DNA of 64,000 bases from Bythopirellula sp965230685 (GTDB taxonomy: Bacteria > Planctomycetota > Planctomycetia > Pirellulales > Lacipirellulaceae). Positions 8,057-17,355 of the stretch are shown here, in pieces. The notes beneath the pieces are model-generated. The model saw only the letters and a program-made list of their open reading frames with translations, was not told the origin of the DNA and did not search any database. Location of the stretch: positions 2,542,001 to 2,606,000 of the forward strand of contig CBDDLO010000002.1 of assembly GCA_965230685.1 (NCBI GenBank). Reading direction: 5' to 3'. Position 1 is the first letter of the stretch; every line of letters begins with the position of its first letter. The position numbers and the translations under genes are program-made.

Positions 8057-9697
8057 TTACGCTAAGTCCGACGCTGGCGGATTCGCGGGTGTTGGCTGCA
8101 CATTCCCTGGGCTACCATTTTCGTTCGTGGCAGGTTCCTCTTCGTTGCCCGCGAGTTTCGCGAAGCTCTCGGGGATCTCCACCCCGCCGATGTCGCGCAT
8201 CACCTGCATCATCGGTGGCAAGGTTCCCGCCATCTTGTTGAGGAAATCGGCCGTGTTCGAGCGGCCGTTGCTGCCACCGTTTTCCCAGACCACGACTTTA
8301 TCGAACTTGATGTTCGAGATCGCTTTGGCCGAGGCGTCGGCCAAGTTGTCCATGTGCTCGAGCATCATCAGTTGGAACGCTTCGCTGGCTCCGCCGCAAG
8401 CCGCGACGATTTGCTTGAGGCCCTCGCCCTTCTTCGCCAGAATTTCGTATTGGCCACGGGCTTCGGCTTCGAGCTTGGCATAGATGGCCGAGGCTTGGCC
8501 TTCGGCTTCCAGGCGGCGCTTTTCCGCTTCGGCCTCGGCGGCGACGACGATGCGCGCCTTCTGGGCCTTGGCCGGAGCTTCGAGCTTGGCACGCTCTTCG
8601 GCTTCGATCTTTTCTGCTTCGGCCAGCGCGGCCTTGGCCATTGCGCGGTTCTCGACTTCCAGCACGGTCGCCTCGGCTTCACGCTTGCGCGATTCGCCCT
8701 TCTCGTATGCTTCGGCCCGTTCGACGAGCAGTGTCGCCTGCGACTTGGCGATGTCCGCTTCGGAGATGTTTTCGCCGTCGACGGCCTTGGCGTTCGCTTG
8801 AGCCACCGAAACACGCATCTGCTGCTCGGCATTCTTCACCTGCATCTCGCGCTCGAAGGCTGCGGCTTGCTCGCCGACGGTTTGTTCCTTTTGTAGCTCG
8901 GCGACACGGACGGCTTGTTCGCGCTCGGCTTCACGGGTGCCGATTTCGCGTAGCTTCGTCGCGTTGGCTACTTCGACGGCCTTTTCGCGCTCGGCGTCGG
9001 CAACACGAATCTCACCCGACTTCTCTTCGTCGGCCACGTCGCCGCGGGCTTGCTGAATCGCCTGCGAAGCGGCTTTCTGGCCGATCGCGTCGATGTAGCC
9101 GCTTTCGTCGGTGATGTCGGTGATGTTGACGTTGATCAGCACCAAGCCGATTTTTTTCAACTCCGGCTCGACCGAGTTTTGAATGTGCTGCAGGAACGCA
9201 TCGCGGTCGCGGTTGATGTCCTCGATGCCCATCGAAGCGACAACCTGCCGCAGTTGGCCGAAGATGATTTCCTCAGCCTGTTTGCGAATTTCCGCAGTGG
9301 AGAGTTCGAGCAAACGAATCGCCGCGTTGTTCATTACATCGGGCGTGGTGCCAATGGCGACGGTAAACACCGAGGGCACATTGACGCGGATATTCTCGAT
9401 GGAGAGTGCGCCGCGCAGCGGTATTTCGATCTGAATCGGGTCGAGACTCAGGTAGCGGTAGTCTTGCAGCAGTGGAACTACGAACGCGGCCCCACCATGG
9501 ACGGTTTTCGCTGCCGCTCCTTTGCTAGTCTTACCAAAAATCACCAGGATTTGGTTGCTGCTGCACCGCTTATAGTTCGATTTCAGCAGAATAATTGTGC
9601 CGAAAAAGAGCATGATCGTCAGCAGGCCGATGATCCCCGCAATGACAGTCGTCGGGATTCCGTAAAAATCGGCAAATAGCAAGTTGGTTGTAGACAT
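8057..9697 (-). CDS. Flotillin-family (SPFH domain) protein
   Basis: This is a 546-residue membrane scaffold protein. There is one N-terminal membrane helix (about 16-38), then an SPFH/band 7 domain (about 45-215, with LSIENIRVNVPSVFTVAIG). A very long Glu/Ala-rich coiled coil (about 215-440) follows, then a C-terminal region ending in a Pro/Asn-rich tail. Flotillins organise ordered membrane microdomains. The start at 9697 has a strong AGGGGG ribosome site and lies 23 bases after the nfeD-like gene, so the two form an operon. This NfeD/flotillin pairing is common in bacteria. Confidence 0.93.
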   Translation of the reverse strand: MSTTNLLFADFYGIPTTVIAGIIGLLTIMLFFGTIILLKSNYKRCSSNQILVIFGKTSKGAAAKTVHGGAAFVVPLLQDYRYLSLDPIQIEIPLRGALSIENIRVNVPSVFTVAIGTTPDVMNNAAIRLLELSTAEIRKQAEEIIFGQLRQVVASMGIEDINRDRDAFLQHIQNSVEPELKKIGLVLINVNITDITDESGYIDAIGQKAASQAIQQARGDVADEEKSGEIRVADAEREKAVEVANATKLREIGTREAEREQAVRVAELQKEQTVGEQAAAFEREMQVKNAEQQMRVSVAQANAKAVDGENISEADIAKSQATLLVERAEAYEKGESRKREAEATVLEVENRAMAKAALAEAEKIEAEERAKLEAPAKAQKARIVVAAEAEAEKRRLEAEGQASAIYAKLEAEARGQYEILAKKGEGLKQIVAACGGASEAFQLMMLEHMDNLADASAKAISNIKFDKVVVWENGGSNGRSNTADFLNKMAGTLPPMMQVMRDIGGVEIPESFAKLAGNEEEPATNENGSPGNVQPTPANPPASDLA

Positions 9698-9720
9698 GGT
9701 TTATTCCCCCTAATGATTGT

Positions 9721-10377
9721 TTACCTGCGTGTGACTTTGACAACGTCGCTGCTCAGCACACTTTCGATGACGACATTTTCGCCGGTCTTGATTTTCTCAT
9801 TTTCGTCCGTGACGGCTTCGTACTCCATCGTGCGTCCCTGCAAGGTGACTAGCACCTTGCCCTTGCCATCGTTGGCTGGGGGAACAGGCACGTAAATTTT
9901 CGCTGGTTGGCCTACGGCGTTGCGGATGTCGATGTTGCCAGAGCTTTGGAAGCCGTAGATGGTGCGCATTAACCAGTACATGGCGTACATCGCTGCGGCT
10001 CCCACGGCGAGCGCGACAATGAGCGACGGCACCGCACCGTGTCCGCTGGACGACGACCACGCGCCGCCCAAGCCAAAGAATGTGACCGCTGCGACAATCG
10101 TGCGGAACGACAGCACTTGAAACAACCACGAGCTACCAGGATGGTCGACATCGGCATCTGCCGCATGATGGATGGGCGTGTGGTGATCGCCGTCGACATC
10201 TACTGCGGCGTCCATATCCACGTCGGCATCGCCACCGAAATCACCGGCGTCAACACCGACATCGGCATCGCCGAAATCGGCACCGTCGTCCCCCAAGCCG
10301 AGCATGGTCATCAGAAACTGACAAACCATAACCGTCCCACCAACCACCGCGGCAAATAGAAACAGCGTATCGAGCAT
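9721..10377 (-). CDS. NfeD-like membrane protein
   Basis: This 218-residue protein has an N-terminal membrane helix (about 4-25) and an unusually Asp/His-rich loop (about 29-85, GDADVDMDAAVDVDGDHH). Two further membrane helices (about 88-108 and 118-140) precede a C-terminal OB-fold-like domain (about 150-218, GQPAKIYVPVPP, then KVLVTLQGRTMEYEAV). This layout fits NfeD proteins that partner flotillins. The acidic, His-containing loop could bind divalent metal, but that is speculation. It is the first gene of the operon with the flotillin. Confidence 0.85.
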   Translation of the reverse strand: MLDTLFLFAAVVGGTVMVCQFLMTMLGLGDDGADFGDADVGVDAGDFGGDADVDMDAAVDVDGDHHTPIHHAADADVDHPGSSWLFQVLSFRTIVAAVTFFGLGGAWSSSSGHGAVPSLIVALAVGAAAMYAMYWLMRTIYGFQSSGNIDIRNAVGQPAKIYVPVPPANDGKGKVLVTLQGRTMEYEAVTDENEKIKTGENVVIESVLSSDVVKVTRR

Positions 10378-10627
10378 GGGGTTCCTCCCGTTGGATGTGA
10401 TGCAGGCGCATTTTTAGCGCCGGCGGAATTTAAGTGTACCTCGTTAATTGCACTTTTTCGCACGACAAAAGCCGTGCGGCAGCGTCTTTTTTCGAGGAGT
10501 TTTGCCCACTTTTCGGGCCGTGAAATGCCCGTGAAGTACCAGGTATTCGCCGAGCGTTACTCATTCTTGCCGGAAAAACCGGTGCGACGCGAACCTCTGG
10601 TGGAGGGGAAGCGTTGTGAAGCCAAGC

Positions 10628-12718
10628 TCATCCCCCGGGAGAGATTTTCGTCGTGCCCAACGGCTCTTGGAATTTTGGCCGGACGACGTACGCCGGCAGC
10701 CGGCCGCGGAAGTTTCCAGCCTTGGGCTGCATGACGCGATCCACCGCCGCGCGAATCGTTTCCCCTTTTTCCAAGCGGAGATGATGGGGTGGAGAATGTA
10801 CCGACTCGCGGTTCCAAATGGGAGTGCCGCTCAGCAGCATCTGCAGTTTGTAGACGCGGTTGGTCACGTTCATGGTTTCCCCCTTGCTGCGGAAGTCGCC
10901 GAACCGCTGATAAACCATCTCCTCGGTTTCCCCAGACTCCATTGTCGCTTCCAAGGTCAGCTCCGCCTCGGTGGCCACCTTCATGCCCGCTTGTTCCAGT
11001 GCCTCGACGAGTGCTTTCTCCACGGCATCTGCAAGTAGCCCATTGTTGATTTTCACGTTCACCGAAACCGTGGCCCCAGGCCGTACCGCCAACATTTCGC
11101 TTTCTACCAGTTCGTCGATGGCTGCGATCGCCTCGGGTGGCGGAAGGTCGAAGGGCATCAGGGCTTGAGTATTATTGTTACGATTGTCTGCAAGTAACCA
11201 CTGCGTCCCCGCGTAGGCTTTGAACAGGCTGTTGCCAGCCTCGAACTTCCACGCCGTGATACGACGCGGGACATTGATTAGTAAGCCGTTGGCTGCAAAG
11301 AGATAGTCCTCGTCTAACCACCAGACACCCTTATTACCGTGAACATCTTTGCAAGGGAACGAGCGGGTCATCTCGCCAGTGGTCACGTCAATCACATCGA
11401 CAAAGCCGCTGGAAACGGCAGCCAGTTGTCTGCCCGAGGGCGAAAATGCCAGTGTTGCATTGCGCAGATTGCCCGTGCCGACGGTCGCCAGCGAGTCGCC
11501 ACTTCGCGCTTCATAGATTTGCACCCCATCGGCTGTCGGTACCGCGAGTTGCTTCCGACCGGGGCTCAAGGTGGGCACTGCTCCGCTCTCGGTCATCAAT
11601 TCGTAGACCGCTTTGGCTCGTTCGACTTGCCAGAGAATCGTGCGTCCCTTCCGATTGGTCGTGAAGAGGTGCTGGTCATCGAGCCATGCGACCCACTTGG
11701 GATCCACATCCGGCCAGGTATTCATGACATAGGGCGAAAACCCTAGCGTATGGTTGACCGCCTTGCCTTCGATCTCCCAAAAATCGATTTGGCCGTTCGA
11801 TTCGCTGGACGTTCTCCCGCTGGCAATGGTCGCCGCCCGTTTTCCTGTTGGTGAAAGAACCACTTGTTCGGTATGGGGCAAACCGGGGCCCGACGCGAGG
11901 ACTTTTCGCGCCTTCATATCGACGAGCTCGACGCGCGGGAGGTCGTCTTCGTCGAAACCGGGCGGCGCGTGCAACACCATCGCCAGCGGCTCGGGCCCGC
12001 CGGTGATCGCAAAGTCGAGCGGCCGTTCGTGAAAATCGGTCCTTCCCTGCAGCCGGACCGCGCGCGGCTTCCAGGTTTCCGCCGATGCCGCGCGTGGGTC
12101 GGGAGCTACCGTCGTTGCGCTCGATTCACCTGACAACAGAAGCTGCACGTCGCTTAGATCGGGCTGCACCACCTTGAGACCGCTCAGCACTTCGAGCACG
12201 GGGTTCACCGGTTTGATCAGCACAGGATGTTGCAGCGTCCCGGGTAAACGTAGGTCGTCGACAGACTTGCTGTGGCCATGGATCGACCCATCGTCGAACT
12301 TGACGTCGACGTGGTTCCACTTGTAGTCGATCTCAGCCACGACGCCCGGCTTCCACTCGCCAAAGCTTTTTGCTTCGATGCGATCTCCGACCGCAAGGCC
12401 TCGTGGTTGCTGCGGCTGGGGTTGCTGCGGTTGGGCGGGTTGTTCTTCGGCCAGGGTTTCCGGCTTGTTTGCTTGTTGCTCGACGAACTCTTGGTCTTTG
12501 TCGGAGAGTTTCCCCAAGGGCACCCGAGAGATATCGCCATTGGGCCGCTCCAAGCGGACCTTGCCGTCGATGATGTCAATGAACTTTGCGCGGATTTCGA
12601 ACTTGCCGCTCTTGTCGGTCCAAATGCGCGCTTCCGCCGCGCCGGCCTGTTCGCTCCAAGCTGCCAACGCTACGAGTAGGGAGCCGACCACGACGACCCG
12701 ATTGCTACCACACAACAT
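10628..12718 (-). CDS. SHD1-domain secreted protein with beta-propeller-like region
   Basis: This 696-residue protein has a signal peptide (about 1-28, cleavage near AGAAEA). It is followed by an SHD1-type domain (about 29-85: RIWTDKSGKFEIRAKFIDI, then RVPLGKLSDKDQEFVEQQ), common in planctomycete exported proteins. A Pro/Gln linker (about 94-110) leads to a small Tudor/Agenet-like module (about 111-160, VGDRIEAKSFGEWKPGVVAE). Residues about 200-520 contain WD40-like strands (LAFSPSGRQLAAVSSGFVDV). The last 150 residues are unassigned. The domain calls are by eye. Probably periplasmic or envelope-associated. Monocistronic. Confidence 0.75.
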   Translation of the reverse strand: MLCGSNRVVVVGSLLVALAAWSEQAGAAEARIWTDKSGKFEIRAKFIDIIDGKVRLERPNGDISRVPLGKLSDKDQEFVEQQANKPETLAEEQPAQPQQPQPQQPRGLAVGDRIEAKSFGEWKPGVVAEIDYKWNHVDVKFDDGSIHGHSKSVDDLRLPGTLQHPVLIKPVNPVLEVLSGLKVVQPDLSDVQLLLSGESSATTVAPDPRAASAETWKPRAVRLQGRTDFHERPLDFAITGGPEPLAMVLHAPPGFDEDDLPRVELVDMKARKVLASGPGLPHTEQVVLSPTGKRAATIASGRTSSESNGQIDFWEIEGKAVNHTLGFSPYVMNTWPDVDPKWVAWLDDQHLFTTNRKGRTILWQVERAKAVYELMTESGAVPTLSPGRKQLAVPTADGVQIYEARSGDSLATVGTGNLRNATLAFSPSGRQLAAVSSGFVDVIDVTTGEMTRSFPCKDVHGNKGVWWLDEDYLFAANGLLINVPRRITAWKFEAGNSLFKAYAGTQWLLADNRNNNTQALMPFDLPPPEAIAAIDELVESEMLAVRPGATVSVNVKINNGLLADAVEKALVEALEQAGMKVATEAELTLEATMESGETEEMVYQRFGDFRSKGETMNVTNRVYKLQMLLSGTPIWNRESVHSPPHHLRLEKGETIRAAVDRVMQPKAGNFRGRLPAYVVRPKFQEPLGTTKISPGG

Positions 12719-12865
12719 GAAACTGGCCCCATTGCGAATCGAAGAGAGATGAGTCTGGGATCGGAGAACCCTACTTTTCCTTATAGTTCAAGGGTAAGAA
12801 AAAATCAACGAATCGAAGTGTGACGCTGTAGAGCACCAGAGCAATCGTCAACACGGGCAGACAGT

Positions 12866-13732
12866 TTATTTCGAGACCAAATCGTCGAGGACTAGTTGAG
12901 CAACGTCGGTCTCAGTCACGCGTGCTAGCGCACGCCAACCGGGCACGGCATTCACCTCGATGGCGTAGAGCCGGCCGTCTTTACCGGGTAGAAAATCTAC
13001 TCCCGCGATCGTTGTGCCGATGGCATCCGTTGCCTGGCAAGTTAGCTCGGCGAGTTCGTCGGTGATTTGCAGCGGCTCAGCCGTCGCGCCGAGGCTGATG
13101 TTGGTGCGCCAGTCGCTCGCCGTGCGGCGGCGCATACCAAGCATTCTTTCACCGACCGACAGTACACGCAGATCGCACCCCTCGTGCGGGATGAACTCTT
13201 GCATATAGATAACAGCACCGATTTGTTCGAGAGTTTTGAAGACGCGCTGGGCGATGGCTTCGTCGCTAATGCGCGTTATGCCGCGGCCTTCGCCGCCGAA
13301 CAACGGTTTCACGACGACGTCTTCATCGAGATCGGTGAAGCTCGCTAGTGCTTGCTCCCAGGTTTGGCAGACTGCGGTGCGGGGGACAAGCAATCCGTCA
13401 GCTTGCATTTTTGCGGTCGTCAAATACTTATCAACCGCAATTTCAATTGCCCGTGGAGAATTTACCACCCGCACCCCCGCTTCCGCCAAATTCGCGAGCG
13501 CGTTCATACGGAAGATCACTTGCTCCAGGCTCCCCGGCGGCATCGAGCGGACCAGTAAAGCGTCAAAACGTCGCAGGTCTTCCTCACCGGACTGCAAGCC
13601 AATGCCCCTCTCGTTCACCAGCGCAGCGAGATGCCGATACGTTACTGGAAAAATGCGATGCGCGTCACCAGCCGCGCGGCGCAGATCGCCGACATACCAA
13701 CTTGTTGCGGAACCCAAGACGGCGATGTTCAT
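12866..13732 (-). CDS. RimK-like ATP-grasp alpha-L-glutamate ligase
   Basis: This is a 288-residue ATP-grasp enzyme. Visible landmarks are the VVKPLFGGEGRGI phosphate-binding loop (about 140-152), YMQEFIPHEGCDLRVLSVG, and the metal-binding EVNAVPGW near the C-terminus. RimK-type enzymes add glutamate to proteins or cofactors. Here the start codon overlaps the stop of mch (ATGA, 13729-13732), so the two are translationally coupled. That context makes glutamylation of a methanopterin-type cofactor the favoured role, as for MptN-like ligases, but this is inference. Confidence 0.88.
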   Translation of the reverse strand: MNIAVLGSATSWYVGDLRRAAGDAHRIFPVTYRHLAALVNERGIGLQSGEEDLRRFDALLVRSMPPGSLEQVIFRMNALANLAEAGVRVVNSPRAIEIAVDKYLTTAKMQADGLLVPRTAVCQTWEQALASFTDLDEDVVVKPLFGGEGRGITRISDEAIAQRVFKTLEQIGAVIYMQEFIPHEGCDLRVLSVGERMLGMRRRTASDWRTNISLGATAEPLQITDELAELTCQATDAIGTTIAGVDFLPGKDGRLYAIEVNAVPGWRALARVTETDVAQLVLDDLVSK

Positions 13733-14694
13733 AGTGTGACGCTGCCGAAAGACTGCTCGATCAATGCCGAATTCAATTGACCAAACTCAAATTGATTGCC
13801 CGTTTCGACGTTCTTGAATGTCACCACGGCCGTACTGAACAACAACGGATCGATCTGGTAAAAATCGTTGTTGTACTTTGCCATCACCTCAGCAAAGGGC
13901 AATCCGTAGTCTTTCGAGGCAGAGCTTGGCACTTGAGGCCCGATCGCATCGAGCGATCCGTCGTCGCCCGTTACCTCGAGCAGCGCATGCCCGCCATAAA
14001 GAATCGCATCATTCGTCACTCCAATCGCGGCGAGATCGGCTTTGGCAATCGGGGGCATCGGTGCCACTCCACCTCCCTTCACCACTCTCGATAAATCAAA
14101 CCCTAACTCATGCAACTTGTGCAGCGCGGTTTCGACACTCCGGGCCACAACTTGCAGGGTTCCCGCTTCGCTGCTGGTGGGGGCGACCAGCAGGGTCAAG
14201 TTTTTGGGCTCGATACCACACTTTTCAGCAATGTCGCGGCAGACTTCGTCAGTCGGGAGCTTAGACGATTCCAGCACCCCGACACATTCGTTGGCCTGTT
14301 CACGAAAACCAATGTCGTCAAACAAGGGCTCCCGCCCCGCCGCAGCGCGCATCGGCCCGGAACCCATCGCGAAGAATTTTTCGCCTTTCACTTCCCAGCC
14401 GGCGTATTGCGACGCCATGCAGGCCGCGACAGGCGACGCGCACTGCACGCCAACCTGCGACCGCTCTGCTACGTTCAGTCCCTCGTCCAACCAATCTACA
14501 TCGGCGAGGTCCGCCAGACAGATGCGAGCCAAGAGCAGCCCCGCCTCGCGGCTGCCGGGTACATCAATGCCAAAATCGAAAAGCGTCGCGCCGCATCCGG
14601 CCGAGTGCTGGGCGACGCATAGTTCGTCGAGATGCTCTGGGATAGTTGAGCACAGAGCGGCGGCGCGTTGATTGAGATTCGATGGTTGATCCAT
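13729..14694 (-). CDS. mch: Methenyltetrahydromethanopterin cyclohydrolase
   Basis: This 321-residue enzyme interconverts 5,10-methenyl-H4MPT and 5-formyl-H4MPT in C1 oxidation. The family signature appears in SAGCGATLFDFGIDVPGSREAG (positions about 31-52), PVAACMASQYAGW, FFAMGSGPMRA and GGVAPMPPI. Length fits bacterial and archaeal Mch. H4MPT-linked genes are known from methylotrophic proteobacteria and from planctomycetes, and this supports the taxonomic reading of the window. It is followed by, and overlaps, the RimK-like ligase. No fae, mtd or fhc genes are in view. Confidence 0.94.
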   Translation of the reverse strand: MDQPSNLNQRAAALCSTIPEHLDELCVAQHSAGCGATLFDFGIDVPGSREAGLLLARICLADLADVDWLDEGLNVAERSQVGVQCASPVAACMASQYAGWEVKGEKFFAMGSGPMRAAAGREPLFDDIGFREQANECVGVLESSKLPTDEVCRDIAEKCGIEPKNLTLLVAPTSSEAGTLQVVARSVETALHKLHELGFDLSRVVKGGGVAPMPPIAKADLAAIGVTNDAILYGGHALLEVTGDDGSLDAIGPQVPSSASKDYGLPFAEVMAKYNNDFYQIDPLLFSTAVVTFKNVETGNQFEFGQLNSALIEQSFGSVTL

Positions 14695-14736
14695 GAAACC
14701 GAGGATACACTACCGAATTGCCGCGCAACAGTCGCT

Positions 14737-16521
14737 TTACTTCTTGAGAATGTCACCCAACCGCAGCGACTTACCAATTTGAGGGATGCCCGCGGGGATG
14801 CCGCCGGGTCCGCCACCGGTGAGTTTGGCTAGTTGCCCGAGCAGTTCCTGCCCTTCGCCGAGTTGACCGAGCAATTCCTGCTGGGCTTGCTCGCGCATTT
14901 GCGTGAGTTTGCCGAGTTGTTCGTCGACTTGGGCGCGGCTTTTGGCCATGAGAGCTTCGGTGCGGCCTTGCACCATGCGTTTCAACGTGGAATTCAATCC
15001 CGCTGCAACCTGGTCGCCAATGTCGGAGTCGATTTTCACCTGCGGTTTCTGTAGTGTGCCGGCCAGCGTGACGTTGGCTTGTAGTTGGTTGACACTGGCC
15101 ATCGCCGCTTTGAGTGCTTCGGCAATTTGTGCATTAGGCGCTTTGGCCATACGCGGCGTAACTTGCAAAGCATCTTGCAAGAAAACAATCTCGCCATCGA
15201 GATCATCGCCGACCAGTTCGAGCTTCACACGGAAGTCGGCCACACCAGCACCCATGTCAATCGCCAATTTGTCGGCATTGCCCAACGTGCGGCCGGCCAT
15301 GGCTAATTTGGGGCAAGAAATTTGCAAGCGATCACAGGCGATTTCACCGCGACGGTCCAGCTGTACATCGACATTCATGTCAATCGCCTCACTGCCATGC
15401 AGTCTCAGCACCGTTGGTTCGTCGAACAAATGCGGCGCGCTGCTGGCGCCGGTGATTGTGCCGACCAATTGCAGTGGCTGACCACCCATTTGTGCGGAGC
15501 CCTCCAGTTGCAATCGCTTCACCAAGTAGTCAGGCCGGGGCGGGGTGAACAGCACCGTTGTCCCTCGACCGCGCGTTTCTGGTTCAGGTGCGCCGGCGGG
15601 CATTTGTTCGCGGGCCCAACTGATCCAGCCGAGTGCCGTCGCCAATCCGTCGGTGACCGGTTTGCCGAGCAAGGTTTGCGTGAGCCCCTCGCCGTCGAGA
15701 GTGCCCAGTTGTAGTTTCTCGCGCAGGAGCGCTTCGTCCTGCTCACGCGCAGCCAATATGGCTTGGCGATCTGCCTCGGCTTGCTTGGGTAGGTTGCCTA
15801 TTTGCTGTTGGACCGATTTCACTTCGCGTTGCAGCGTGGACACTTCCTGGGTTAATGGACCGAGGCGTTCCAGGCCGCGTAATGGATTGGCTTTCACTTC
15901 TTCAATGCTGGTTTGCAGCGCTTTGCCGCGAGTACGAATGCTTTCCACCTGGGATTTGAGTTGTTCGTATTGCTGCGGCCAGCGGTCTTGCAGTGCTTTT
16001 GCCAGGCGTGGCGATTGCAGCTGCTCGGTCACGTCGGTATCAAGCCGATCGCCCATGTCGTCGAGCCATTGGTCGCCCAGCTCGCTAGCCGATGCCAACA
16101 AGGGATCGAGGACCGAGGGTTCCGTATCTTCTGCTTCGGTATTTTCGAGCGCACCGGAACTCTCGCGGTCGGTGTCGAATTGCACCCCGCTGACGATGCC
16201 GTCGCTGATCACCACACGCCCATGCAAGAGTGCATTTGTGTCAATTTGCAGTTGTGAGTCTGCCACCTCGAGCAGGTTGCGCATCGGAGACTGCGGGTTG
16301 GCTAGGGCCAAGCCGCGCACCTCCGCCGTACCTCTCCAAAACGAAGTGCATAGCTCCGCGAGTTCCACCTTCGCGCCAAGCGACGACTCGCCGCTGGTGA
16401 TAGCGATCCACTTGACCAACGGGTCGGTGGCGAAGTGGCCAACAAGGTATAACACGAACAAAATCAGCAATCGCGGTGCGACATAGCTCCAGCGAATAAT
16501 TTTCCAGGGAAGAATCTTCAT
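14737..16521 (-). CDS. Membrane-anchored coiled-coil protein, TIGR03545-like
   Basis: This 594-residue protein starts at 16521 (MKILPWKIIRWSYVAPRLL). An upstream in-frame ATG at 16590 would overlap the preceding gene by far more. One N-terminal membrane helix (about 15-33) is followed by an AsmA-like beta-rich part, a coiled-coil region (about 160-260), a second beta-rich part and a Gln/Glu-rich C-terminus (about 540-594). Order and partner match the TIGR03545 family, which occurs next to TIGR03546. The start overlaps the stop of that partner by 4 bases (ATGA). It probably acts in the periplasm or envelope; function is unknown. Confidence 0.75.
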   Translation of the reverse strand: MKILPWKIIRWSYVAPRLLILFVLYLVGHFATDPLVKWIAITSGESSLGAKVELAELCTSFWRGTAEVRGLALANPQSPMRNLLEVADSQLQIDTNALLHGRVVISDGIVSGVQFDTDRESSGALENTEAEDTEPSVLDPLLASASELGDQWLDDMGDRLDTDVTEQLQSPRLAKALQDRWPQQYEQLKSQVESIRTRGKALQTSIEEVKANPLRGLERLGPLTQEVSTLQREVKSVQQQIGNLPKQAEADRQAILAAREQDEALLREKLQLGTLDGEGLTQTLLGKPVTDGLATALGWISWAREQMPAGAPEPETRGRGTTVLFTPPRPDYLVKRLQLEGSAQMGGQPLQLVGTITGASSAPHLFDEPTVLRLHGSEAIDMNVDVQLDRRGEIACDRLQISCPKLAMAGRTLGNADKLAIDMGAGVADFRVKLELVGDDLDGEIVFLQDALQVTPRMAKAPNAQIAEALKAAMASVNQLQANVTLAGTLQKPQVKIDSDIGDQVAAGLNSTLKRMVQGRTEALMAKSRAQVDEQLGKLTQMREQAQQELLGQLGEGQELLGQLAKLTGGGPGGIPAGIPQIGKSLRLGDILKK

Positions 16522-17030
16522 GCGTCCCCCCAACTCGCGCCAAACTCGGCACCGCGAAGCCAGCGAATCATGCGAAACCGCATGAGCCATTTGCTCACGG
16601 GCACCTGCACACGACTGGCAAACTTATGCGAAAAATAGTAAGCCGGAAAGGCGAAGTACAAACCCAGAAGCAGTTGGCCGACGACGACCGTGTTGTTCGC
16701 ACCCAACCACGGCCCCAACGGTAATTCATAGAGCCAAACATGCAGCGGGCGCGCCGGCTCCCAGAGCAAGGCAATTGCCCCGATGTGGTGCGCCAGGCCA
16801 TCGAGCAATGGTCCACAAAGAGAAAAAATCCCCGCAGCGAGCAACCCGGCCGGTTTGTTGACACGCAGAGCACAGAGCAGAATGGTAAGCGCGACAACCA
16901 GCAAGTTGCCTTTAGGCAACAACCCGATCATCATACCCAGGACAAATCCCCAGGCAATCTGGCGTGGCGATTCGTTGGCAGTCAGCGCTTGCGCCAGCTG
17001 GCGCACAGGTCTTAGCAAGAACGAAAGCAT
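16518..17030 (-). CDS. Small membrane protein, TIGR03546/DUF2062-like
   Basis: This 170-residue protein has three or four hydrophobic segments (about 26-68, 75-92 and 110-130). It includes the DUF2062-type motif GFVLGMMIGLLPKGNLLVV near the N-terminus. It is coupled to the downstream TIGR03545-like gene by a 4-base overlap. The two families are known as companions, which supports both calls. Molecular role unknown. Confidence 0.8.
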   Translation of the reverse strand: MLSFLLRPVRQLAQALTANESPRQIAWGFVLGMMIGLLPKGNLLVVALTILLCALRVNKPAGLLAAGIFSLCGPLLDGLAHHIGAIALLWEPARPLHVWLYELPLGPWLGANNTVVVGQLLLGLYFAFPAYYFSHKFASRVQVPVSKWLMRFRMIRWLRGAEFGASWGDA

Positions 17031-17355
17031 TGTGAAAAGTCCCGCAAAAAATAGTCGAGAGTAGCGTCAAGCGCCCCCTGGCTCACCAGTCGAAGAGAAG
17101 TGGCGAAGTGTATAGAAAAGATGGCCAGCGCCCGCAAGCGGGAAGTAACGAGGATGCAGCTAGCATGGCTAAGCGTTTGGGAACTCGATGACGATTTTCC
17201 TTGCGATTTGGCCCAGACTCAGACCCATGAGGTGCCGAATCTGCTAAGGTCTGCTATGCTGCAAGCGATGCCAGCACCTGAGTTTCTTGCAACAAGATTT
17301 TCGCTCTAGCCCTTAGCTACTCTTCACGGCCTTTATCCCGCGCAAGTGGAATTTG
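17031..17355. other. Intergenic region, 325 bases
   Basis: Divergent spacer between the TIGR03546-like gene and the SDR gene. It must hold both promoters, but no promoter, hairpin or convincing small gene could be recognised. Confidence 0.4.

Noticed and set aside
17100..17309. Small plus-strand frame before the SDR gene
   Set aside because: No ribosome site, no recognisable features, and it lies in a divergent promoter region.
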